A DNA stretch of 64,000 bases from NCBI GenBank assembly GCA_032718565.1, contig JAVGVS010000188.1, positions 323,501-387,500 on the forward strand. Direction: 5' to 3'. The stretch is from Distichodus sexfasciatus. Lineage: Eukaryota > Chordata > Actinopteri > Characiformes > Distichodontidae. The notes under the pieces were generated by a model that worked only from the letters and a program-made list of their open reading frames with translations, was not told where the DNA came from and did no database searches. The translations under genes were made by a program, and so were the position numbers. Below, piece by piece: positions 54,350 to 64,000 of the stretch (position 1 is the stretch's first letter; each line of letters starts with the position of its first letter).

Positions 54350-57300
54350 TTAGAGAGTGAGGCAGCGAGTGAGTGAGTGTGATGTTGAGTGTGTCTATGA
54401 GTGAATGAGTTAGTGTATGAGTGAGTATGAGTGAGAGTGTGATGTGAGTGTCTATGAGCTAGATGAGTTGGTGTATGAGTGGCTTGAGTGAGTGAGTGTG
54501 ATGTGAGGTGTGTCTATGAGTGAATGAGTTAGTGTATGAGTGAGGCAGCGAGTGGTGAGTGTGATGTTGAGTGTGTCTGCTGGTGAATGAGTTGGTGTAT
54601 GAGTGAGGCAGCAGTGAGTGTGGGTGGATGTTGAGTGTGTCTATGAGTGAGATGAGTTAGTGTATGAGTGAGGCAGCAGGTGAGTGTGATGTGAGTGTGT
54701 CTATGGTGGGGCTGGGTTGGTGTATGGAGGTGAGGCAGCGAGTGAGTGAGTGTGATATTGAGTGTGCGTCTGTAAGGTGAATAGGTTGGTGTATGGGTGA
54801 GGCAGCAGGTGAGTGGGTGTGTGATGTGTGTCTATGAGTGAATGAGTTGAATTATATGGTAGAGCAGCGAGGTGAGTGAGTGTGATGTGAGTGTGTCTAT
54901 GGTGAATGAGTTACTGTATGAGTGAGGCAGTGAGTGAGTGTGATGTTGGTATGTCTATGAGAGCAGATGAGTTGAGTATGTGAGTGAGGCAGCAGAGTGG
55001 TGGTGAGTGTGATATTGGAGTGTGTCTATGGTGGATGAGTTGGTGTATGGTGAGCCAGCGAGGTGAGTGAGGTGTGATGTTAGGTGTGTCTATGGTGGAT
55101 AGGTTAGTGTATGGAGTGAGGCCTTGAGTGAGTGAGTGTGATGTTGGAGTGTGTCTATGAGTGGAATGAGTTAGTGTATGAGTGTGAGGCAGCAGTGAGT
55201 GTGATGTTGAGTGTCTATGGTGAATGAGTTGGTGTAGGTGAGGCCCAGCGAGTGAGTGTGATGTTGAGTGTGTCTATGAGTGAATGAGTTAGTGTATGAG
55301 TGAGGCAGCGAGTGAGTGAGTGTGATATTGAGTGTGTCTATGAGTGAATGAGTTAGTGTGTGGGTAAGGGCAGCAAGTGAGTGAGTGTGATGTTAGTGTG
55401 TCTGTAGTCAGATAGGTTAGTGTATAAGGTGAGGCATGAGTGAGTGGGGTGTGATGATGAGTGTGTCTATGAGTGAATGAGGTTAGTGTATAGGTGGGGC
55501 CTTGAGTGAGTGTGATGTTGAGTGTGTCTATGAGTGAATGGTTAGTGTATGGTGAGTATGGTGAGAGTGTGATGTGGAGTGTGTCTATGAGTGAATGGGT
55601 TAGTGTGTAAGGTGAGGCAGCGAGTGAGTGAGTGTGATGTTGAGTGTGTCTATGAGTGAATGAGTTAGTGTATGAGTGAGTATGAGTGAGAGTGTGATAT
55701 TGAGTGTGTCTATGAGTGAATGAGTTAGTGTATGAGTGAGGCAGTGAGTGAGTGTGATATTGAGTGTGTCTATGGTGAATGAGTTACTGTATGGAGTGAG
55801 GCAGCAAGAGTGGTGGAAGTGTGATGTTGAGTGTGTCTATGAGTGAATGAGTTAGTGTATGAGTGAGGCAGCGAGTGAGTGTGATGTTGAGTGTGTCTAT
55901 GAGTGAATGAGTTAGTGTATGAGTGAGACTGGCCCAGAGTGAGTGAGTGTGATGTGGGTGTCTATGGTGAATGAGTTAGTGTATGGGTGGTGGCAGTGAG
56001 TAGAGTGTGATGTGAGTGTGTGTCTGGTGAATGAGTTGTAGTGTATGAGTGAGGCAGCTTGAGTGAGTGAGTGTGATGTGGAGTGTGTCTATGAGTGAAT
56101 GGGTTAGTGTATGAGTGAGGCAGCAGTGAGTGTGATGTTGGTGTGTCTATGGTGAATGAGTTGGAGTGTATGAGTGAGGCAGCGGTGAGTGAGTGTGATG
56201 TTGAGTGTGTCTATGGTGGAATGAGTTAGTGTATGGTGAGGCGTGAGTGAGTGAGTGTGATGTTGAGTGTGTCTGGTGAATGAGTTGGTGTATGAGGTGA
56301 AGATGGCCCGAGTGGTGGAGTGTGATGTGGAGTGTGTCTGTAATTGAATGGATGTATGAGTGAGGCAGCGAGTGGTGTGGTGGAAGTGTGATGTTGGGTG
56401 TGTCTATGAGTGAATGAGTTAGTGTATGGTGGGGCGGCGAGTGAGTGAGTGTGATGAGTGTGTCTGGTGAATGAGTTAGTGTATGAGTGAGGCAGCGAGT
56501 GAGTGAGTGTGATGTTGAGTGTGTGTCTATGGTGAATGAGTTGGTGTGTGGTGAGGCAGCAAGTGGTGGTGTGATGTTGAGTGTGTCTATGAGTGAATGA
56601 GTTGGTGTATGAGTGAGCTGGCGAGTGAGTGAGTGTGATGTGGTGTGTCTATGAGTGAATGAGTTGGTGTATGAGTGAGGCAGAGTGGTGGTGTGATGTG
56701 AGAGTGTGTGCAGTGAATGAGTTAGTGTATGAGTGAGGCAGTGGTGGTGTGATGTTGTTGAGTGTGTCTATGGTGAATGAGTTGTGTATGAGTGAGTATG
56801 AGTGAGTGAGTGTGTGACTGTGTGTTTGGGCGAGTGAGTTGTGTGTATGAGTGAGGCAGCAGGTGAGTGAGTGTGATGTGGTGTGTCTATGGTGGAATGA
56901 GTTGGTGTATGGTGAGTATGGTGAGTGTGATGTTGGTGTGTCTATGAGTAGATGAGTTAGTGTATGGGTGAGGCCAGCCCGAGTGAGTGGAGTGTGATAT
57001 TGGGTGTGTCTATGAGTGAATGAGTTGCTGTATAGGTGAGGGCAGCAGTGAGTGAGTGTGATGTTGAGTGTGTCTGAGTGAATGAGTTGGTGTATGAGTG
57101 AGGGCCAGCGAGTGAGTGTGATGTTGGAGTGTGTCTGTGGTGAATGAGTTAGTGTGTGAGTGAGGCAGCAGGTGAGTGAGTGTGATATTGGTGTCTATGA
57201 GTGAATGAGTTAGTGTATGAGTGAGGCAGCAGAGTGAGTGAGTGTGATGTGAGTGTGTCTATGGTGAATGAGTTAGTGTATGAGTGAGGCAGCGAGTGAG

Positions 57301-60300
57301 TGAGTGTGATATTGAGTGTGTCTATGAGTGAATGAGTTAGTGTATGAGTGAGGCAGCAAGTGAGGTGTGATGTTGAAAGTGTGTCTATGGTAGATGGGTT
57401 GAGTGTATGAGTGAGGCAGCAGAGTGAGTGGAGTGTGATGTGGGTGTGTCTATGAGTGAATGAGTTGAGTGTATGAGTGGGGCAGAGTGAGTGAGGTGTG
57501 ATGTTGGAGTGTGTCTGGTGAATGAGTTGGTGTATGAGTGAGGCAGCGGTGAGAGTGAGTGTGTGATATTGGGTGTGTCTGGTGAATGAGTTAGTGTATG
57601 AGTGAGGCAGCCGAGTGAGTGTGGTGAGTGTGATGTGTGGGTGTGTCTGTAGTGAATGAGTTGAGTGTATGAGTGAGGCAGCAGTGGTGGAGTGTGTGAT
57701 GTTGGAGTGTGTCTGGTGGATAGGTTGAATGTATAGGTGGGGCAGGTGAGTGGGTGTGATGTGAGTGTGTCTATGGTGAATGGGTTAGTGTATGGTGGTA
57801 TGGTGAGTGTGATATTGAGTGTGTCTGGGTGAATGAGTTGGTGTATGGTGAGGCAGCCCGAGGTGAGTGAGTGTGATGTGGAGTGTGTCTATGGTGAATG
57901 AGTTGGTGTATGAGTGAGTATGAGTGAGAGTGTGATGTTGAGTGTGTCTATGAGTGAATGAGTTAGTGTATGAGTGAGGCAGCGAGTGAGTGAGTGTGAT
58001 ATTGAGTGTGTCTATGAGTGAATGAGTTGCTGTGTAAGGCTGGGGCAGCAGTGAGTGAGTGTGATGTTAGGTGTGTCTATGGTGAATGAGTTAGTGTATG
58101 AGTGAGGCAGAGTGAGTGTGATGTTGGAGTGTGTCCTGTGGTGAATGAGTTGGTGTATGAGTGAGGGCTGGCGAGTGGTGAGTGTGATGTGAGTGTCTGT
58201 GGTGGATAGGTTAGTGTATGAGTGAGGCTAGCCCAGTGAGTGAGTGTGATATTGAGTGTGTCTGTGGTGAATAGGTTAGTGTATGAGTGAGGCAGCGGTG
58301 AGTGAGTGTGATGAGTGTGTCTATGGTAGATGAGTTGGTGTATGGTGGGGCAGCGAGTGGAGTGTGATGTTGGAGTGTGTCTATGAGTGAATGAGTTAGT
58401 GTATGAGTGAGGCAGCGAGTGAGTGAGTGTGATATTGAGTGTGTCTATGAGTGAATGAGTTACTGTATAGGTGAGGCTGGCGAGTGAGTGAGTGTGATGT
58501 TGAGTGTGTCTATGGTGAATGAGTTAGTGTATGAGTGGGGAGGCAGCGAGGTGAGTGGGTGTGATGTGGGTGTGTCTGTGGTGAATGGGTTAGTGTATGA
58601 GTGGGGAGCAGCGAGTGGTGTGTGAGTGAGTGTGATGTGAGTGTGTCTATGGTGGAATGAGTTGAAACATGGTGAGGCTGGCGAGTGGTGAGTGCTTGGT
58701 GTGGAGTGTGTCTATGGTGAATGAGTTGGTGTATGGTGAGGCTGGCCAGTGAGTGAGTGTGATGGGTGTGTCTGTGGTGAAATGAGTTGGTGTATGGAGT
58801 GGGGCAGCAAGTGAGTGAGTGTGATGTTGGTGTGTCTATGGTGGAATAGGTTGGTGTATGAGTGGGGGCCTTGGTGAGTGGAGTGTGATGTGAGGTGTGT
58901 CTGCTGGAGTGAATGAGTTAGTGTATGGAAGTGAGGCAGCGAGTGGTGAGTGTGATGTGGGTGTGTCTATGGGTGAATGAGTTGGTGTGTGGTGGGGCAG
59001 CAGTGAGTGGAGTGTGATGTGAGTGTGTCTGTAATTGAATGAGTTGGTGTATGGTGGGGAGCTGGCAGGTGAGTGAGTGTGATGTGAGTGTGTCTATGAG
59101 TGAATGAGTTAGTGTGGAGTGAGGCAGCGAGTAGTGGGTGTGATGTTGAGTGTCTATGAGTGGATAGTTAGTGTATGGTGAGTATGGTGAGAGTGTGATA
59201 GTGGTGTGTCTATGAGTGAATGAGTTGATGTATGGTGGGGCAGCGAGTGGTGGAGTGTGATGTGAGTGTGTCTGGGTGAATAGGTTGGTGTATGGTGGAG
59301 TATGGTGGAGTGTGATGTGGGTGTGTCTATGAGTGGAATGAGTTAGTGTATGAGTGAGGCAGCAGGTGAGTGGTATGATGATGTGTAGAGTGTGTCTATG
59401 AGTGAATGAGTTACTGTATGAGTGAGGCAGCGAGTGAGTGAGTGTGATGTTGAGTGTGTCTATGAGTGAATGAGTTAGTGTATGAGTGAGGCAGCAGTGA
59501 GTGTGATGTTAGTGTGTCTATGAGTGGGCCAGGTTAGTGTATGGGTGAGGCAGGTGAGGTGTGTGTGTTGTGTGACGTGTGGTGTGTGAGTGAGGTGTGT
59601 GATGTGAGGTAGGTGAGTGAGGTGTGTGATGTGAGGTGTGTCTATGGTGGATGGGTTGGTGTATGGGTGGGGGCAGCGGTGATTCAGGTGTGATGTGAGT
59701 GTGTCTATGGTGAATGGAGTTGAGTGGCCCATGAGGTAGGCTTGGCCAGTGGAGTGTGATGTTGGAAGTGTGTCTATGGTGAATGAGTTGAGTGTATGGG
59801 TGGGCAGCAGAGTGAGTAGGTGTGATGTGAGTGTGTCTATAGTGAATGAGTTAGTGTATGGTGGGGCCTTGGTGAGTGGGTGTGATGTTGAGTGTGTCTG
59901 TAATTGAATGAGTTGGTGTATGGTGAGGGCTGGCGGGTGAGTGGAGTGTGATGTTAGTGTGTCTGGTGAATGGGTTAGTGTATGAGTGAGGCAGCAGGTG
60001 AGTGTGTGAGTGAGAGTGTGATGTGTGGTGTCTATGGTGGAATGGGTTAGTGTATGAGTGGGGCAGCGAGTGAGTGGAGTGTGATGTGGTGTGTCTATGA
60101 GTGAATGAGTTGAGTGTATGAGTGAGGCAGTGAGTGGTATGATGTGGGTGTGTCTATGAGTGAATGAGTTAGTGTATAGGTAGAGGCAGCAGTGAGTGAG
60201 TGTGATGTTGAGTGTGTCTATGAGTGGATAGGTTGGTGTATGAGTGAGGCAGGTGAGTGAGTGTGATGTGAAGTGTGTCTATGAGTGAATGAGTTAGTGT

Positions 60301-61560
60301 ATGAGTGAGGCAGCGAGTGAGTGAGTGTGATGTTGAGTGTGTCTATGAGTGAATGAGTTAGTGTATGGTGAGTATGGTGAGTGTGATATTGGGTGTCTAT
60401 GGTGGATGAGTTAGTGTATGGTGAGGCAGCAGGTGGTGGGTGTGATGTGAGTGTGTCTATGAGTGGATGAGTTGGTGTATGAGTGGTATGGTGAGGAGAG
60501 GTGTGATGTGGTGTGCCTGTGGTGAATGGGTTGTGAGTGTATGAGTGAGGCAGCGAGTGAGTGGAGTGTGATGTGAGTGTGTCTATGGTGAATGAGGTTG
60601 CACTGTATGAGTGAGGCAGCGAGTGAGTGAGTGTGATGTTGAGTGTGTCTATGAGTGAATGAGTTAGTGTATGAGTGAGGCAGCGAGTGAGTGTGATGTT
60701 GAGTGTGTCTATGAGTGAATGAGTTGGTGTATGAGTGAGACTGTGGTGAGTGAGTGTGATGGGTGTGTCTGTAATTGAATGAGTTGGTGTGTAAGTGAGG
60801 CAGCAGGTGAGTGAGTGTGATGTGTGGAGTGTGTCTATGAGTGAATGAGTTAGTGTATGAGTGAGGCAGCGAGTGAGTGAGTGTGATATTGAGTGTGTCT
60901 ATGAGTGAATGAGTTAGTGTATGAGTGAGGCAGCGAGTGAGTGTGATGTTGAGTGTGTCTATGAGTGAATGAGTTAGTGTATGGTGAGGCAGCAGGTGAG
61001 TGAGTGTGATGTGAGTGTGTCTATGAGTGAATGGGTTGGTGTATGGTGAAGGGCAGCCAGTGGTGGTGTGATGTTAGTGTGTCTATGGTGAATGAGTTGG
61101 TGTGGTGAGGCCAGCGGTGAGTGAGTGTGATATTGGAGTGTGTCTATGGTGAATGAGTTGGTGTATGGGTAGGGCAGCGAGTGGTGTGGTGAGAGTGTGA
61201 TGTGGAGTGTGTCTGTAGATTAGGAATGAGGTGGTGTATGGGTGGGGCCAGCAGTGGTGGTGTGATGTGGTGTGTCTGCTGGTGAATGAGTTAGTGTATG
61301 GTGGGGCAGTGAGTGTGATGTTGAGTGTGTCTATGGTGAATGAGTTGGTGTATGAGTGAGGCAGGTGAGTGGGGTGTGATGTGGAGTGTGTCTATGAGTG
61401 AATGAGTTAGTGTGTATGAGTGAGGCAGCGAGTGAGTAGGTGTGATGTTAGTGTGTCTGTGAATAGGTTGGTGTATGGTGAGGCCCAGCCCAGTGAGTGT
61501 GAGTGAGGAGGTGTGATGTGGTGTGTCTATGAGTGAATGAGTTCAGTGTGTAGTGGGGCA
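54350..61560. repeat. ~7.2-kb minisatellite, ~64-bp unit
   Basis: Unit modules in order: GAGTGTGTCTATGAGTGAAT, GAGTTAGTGTATGAGTGAGG, CAGCGAGTGAGTGAGTGTGA, TGTT/TATT. Total 64 bp, which divides exactly into 16 tetranucleotides. I estimate roughly 115 copies from length and period. Exact or near-exact runs occur at about 55255-55345, 55620-55770, 57900-58020, 60600-60720 and 60840-60985. Many other units carry small indels. There is no open frame of note. Confidence 0.95.
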
Positions 61561-62520
61561 GTGGTGAGTGGTGGTGGTGAGTGAATATAAGAGTGAGTAG
61601 AACGGTTAGTGTATGAGTGAGTGAGTGAGGCAGCGAGTGAGTGAGTGAATATAAAAGTGAGTAGAACAGTTAGTGTATGAGTGAGTGAGTGAGGCAGCGA
61701 GTGAGTGAGTGAGTGAGTGAGTGAGTGAGTGAGTGGTGAATGTAAAAGTGAGTAGAACAGTTAGTGTATGAGTGAGTGAGTGAATATAAGAGTGAGTAGA
61801 ACAGTGAGTGAATGGGTTAGTGTGTGAGGTGGTGAGGCAGCAAGTAAGTGGTTGAGAGTGAATATAAGTGAGTAGAACAGTGAGTGAATGGGTTAGTGTA
61901 TGAATAGTGAGTGAGTGAGTGAATATAAGAGTGAGTAGAACGGTGAGTGAATGGGTTGATGAGTGAGTGAGTGAGGAGTGGCGAGTGAGTGAGTGAGTGA
62001 ATATAAGAGTGAGTAGAACGGTGAGTGAATGGGTTAGTGTGTGAGTGAGTGAGTGAGTGAGGTGTGAGTGAGTAAGTGAGTGAATATAAGAGTGAGTAGA
62101 GCGGTGGTGAATGGGTTGTAGTGTGTGAGTGGTGGTGGTGAGGTGGTGGGTGGGGCAGCAAGTAGAGGTGGTGGTGAATATAAAATTAGATAGAACAGTG
62201 AGTGAATGGGTTAGTGTATGAATGGTGAGTGAGTGAGTGAATATAAGAGTGAGTAGAACGGTGAGTGAATGGGTTAGTGTGTGAGTGAGTGAGTGAGGCA
62301 GCAAGTAGAGTGAGTGAGTGAATATGAGAGTGAGTAGAACAGTGAGTGAATGGGTTAGTGTATGAATGAGTGAGTGAGTGAGTGAGGTAGCGAGTGAGTA
62401 ATTGAGTGAATATAAGAGTTAGTAGAACGGTGAGTGAATAGGTTAATGCATGAATGAGTGAGCTAGTGTATGTAAGTATATGAGTGAGTGAGTGAGTGAG
62501 TAGAAGAGTGAGTGAATGAG
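61561..62520. repeat. (GAGT)n-rich flank of the minisatellite
   Basis: Purer GAGTGAGTGAGT runs mixed with GAATATAAGAGTGAGTAGAA and CAGTGAATGGGTTAGTGTAT modules repeating at about 60-120 bp. The 232-residue minus frame (61606-62304) is a Thr-His-Ser-Leu repeat translation. It shares GAGGCAGC and TTAGTGTATGA words with the main array. Confidence 0.9.
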
Positions 62521-62719
62521 AGTGGAAGAGTGGGTTTGTGATTGAGGTGCATTAAGTGGTGAATGTGTAGAAGTGGTGTGATGCATGATGCAGTGTGTAG
62601 AAGTATGAGTGGTGATGCAGCGTGTAAGGGTGAGTATACACTCACTCCTGACACTGATGAGCACAGCACCAACACATCTCTTAGTTATCTCGGACAGTTA
62701 TTTGAAGGGTGTCAATAGT

Positions 62720-62746
62720 GCTGACACACACACATGCAGACACACA

Positions 62747-62795
<49 letters not shown>

Positions 62796-62873
62796 TCATG
62801 TAGAGTTTAGACACAGGAGGTAACTCTGTGCTGCTCTAATAAGATTAGAGCGCATACGTCATTCACACTCACA

Positions 62874-62909
<36 letters not shown>

Positions 62910-62928
62910 AACACACACACACACACAA
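62720..62928. repeat. (CA)n microsatellite cluster
   Basis: CA tracts at about 62722-62793 (with a CGCGCG interruption) and 62868-62928. Confidence 0.95.
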
Positions 62929-63129
62929 CCTCCTCATAACCTCGGGGTCAGCAGAGGAAGAGCAGTGTCCAGTGGGGCCTGTATCATCCTTCATTTTGTG
63001 TCATTCTTACCATCCCTGGTGTGTGTGTTTGAGTGAGTGTGTGTTTGTACACTTCCTACCTACAAGGGCCAAGTTGGAACGCGCCCTCATTAGCGAGCTG
63101 AAAAGCACAAGCCAGTCGCCGTTATAATA

Positions 63130-64000
63130 CTTTTTCTGACTTTGAGGTTTTCTTCGTCGTCCTCCTCCTCTTTCTCCTCCTCCTCTTTCTCCTCCTCCTC
63201 TTCTAATTTGTCTCTTCGTCTTCCGCCTCCTCCTCCATCTCTCTTTCTTCTGCTCCTTCCCTTGTACCTCCTCCTGTAGCCCCTCAGTCTCCCCCTCTTT
63301 GTCCTCCTCTTCATCCTCCTCCCCCTCTTCCTCCTATTCCTTCTCTTTCACTGTCTCTGCCTCCTCCATCACCCTCTTCTCCTCTTCCTCGTCCCTTATC
63401 TCTCCCTCCTCTACCTCCCTTTCCTCCCCCTCTTCCCCTTCCTCCTCCTCCTCTTCCTCGACCTTCACCTCTCCTCTTGCTGTTCTTCATCATCATCCTT
63501 CACCTCCCTCTTTCTCCTCCTCTTCCCTCTTCTCCTCCTTCCTCTCCATCTTTGTCTTCTTCTTCCTCCTCCTCCTCCTCCTCTTCCTGTTCCTTCTCCA
63601 TCTTCCTCCTCCTTCTCCTTCTCCTCCTTTTCTGTCTCCTTCTCTTCCTCTTCCTCCTCCTCCTCCTCCTCCTCCTCCCTTATCTCCTCCTCTGCCTCCC
63701 TCTCCTTGACTTCCCCTCCTTCTCCTCCTCTTCCTCTACTTTGAACCCCCCCTCCTCTTGCTCTTCTTCATCCCTTCTTCTCACCTTCTCCTCTTCCTCT
63801 ACCTCCTTCTTTTCCTTCTCCTTCTTCTTTTGTCTACCTCTTCCACCTTCTACTTCTATCTCTACCTCCTCCTTCTCTCGCTTCCTTCTCTTCCTCCTCC
63901 CTCTGCTTTTCCTCCTTCTTTCTCCTCCTTTATCTCCTTCTCCTCTTTCTCTTCCTTCTTTCTCCTCTTCCTTCTCTTCTTGTACCTCCTATTCTTCCGT
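63130..64000. repeat. Polypyrimidine (TCC/CTT)n tract running off the window end
   Basis: About 870 bp in which the plus strand is almost entirely C and T, as imperfect TCCTCC, CTTCCT and CTCTTC runs. It is truncated by the window edge. The 136-residue plus frame is a Ser-rich repeat translation. Confidence 0.92.

Noticed and set aside
61606..62304. 232-residue minus-strand Thr-His-Ser-Leu frame
   Set aside because: Translation of (GAGT)n; neighbouring array units with indels break it, and there is no start or splice context.
61800..62360. GGGTTAG words suggesting interstitial telomeric repeat
   Set aside because: GGGTTAG occurs only once per 60-120 bp unit (ATGGGTTAGTG) and never in tandem as TTAGGG.

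Overview
This is 64 kb of non-coding vertebrate DNA, most likely from a teleost. Support for that: extreme (CA)n/(GA)n microsatellite density, tRNA-derived SINEs with A- and B-box-like heads, hAT-type elements with ends like TAGGGATGCACCGAT, Tc1/mariner-type ends like CAGTACTGTGCAAAAG, and a tail resembling L2-type LINEs. An otophysan such as a catfish or characin is a guess from the repeat repertoire. I found no protein-coding exon I would defend. Long open frames are translations of simple repeats (Leu-Ser, Thr-His, Cys-Val or Lys-Glu runs) or lie in transposon remnants. The window is either intergenic or intronic.

Layout. 0-6 kb: CA/GA tracts, a palindromic ~64-bp repeat cluster at 1.65-2.48 kb, an L2-like tail and the first SINEs. 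6-12 kb: dense microsatellites, including (TATC)n, (TTA)n and a 0.6-kb (GA)n block. 12-17.7 kb: mostly unique sequence with a GC-richer patch near 13.7-14.4 kb. 17.7-25.4 kb: a YY1-like site, a Tc1/mariner-type MITE, a 1,171-bp hAT element with a perfect 8-bp target duplication, a GATA/GATG block, a 1.2-kb purine block and a hAT/MITE composite. 25.7-31 kb: a ~165-bp tandem repeat, a cluster of transcription-factor-like sites at 26.6 kb, purine repeats and a GATTC-rich degenerate block. 33-38 kb: three more hAT remnants and a 22-bp satellite that seems to have grown out of a MITE. 39-46.6 kb: SINE copies in head-to-tail arrays, one split by a hAT-like insertion. 47-53.8 kb: a second Tc1/mariner-type MITE, further remnants and a 21-bp minisatellite.

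54.35-62.5 kb is an ~8-kb minisatellite. Its ~64-bp unit divides into 16 tetranucleotides and grades at its right flank into plain (GAGT)n. The window ends in a polypyrimidine tract of about 870 bp that runs off the edge.

No pathway or operon can be described. The recurring theme is repeat birth: transposon or microsatellite seeds turning into tandem arrays (36.1, 39.6, 45.3 and 54-62 kb). Segments that look non-repetitive and could be regulatory are flagged with low confidence.
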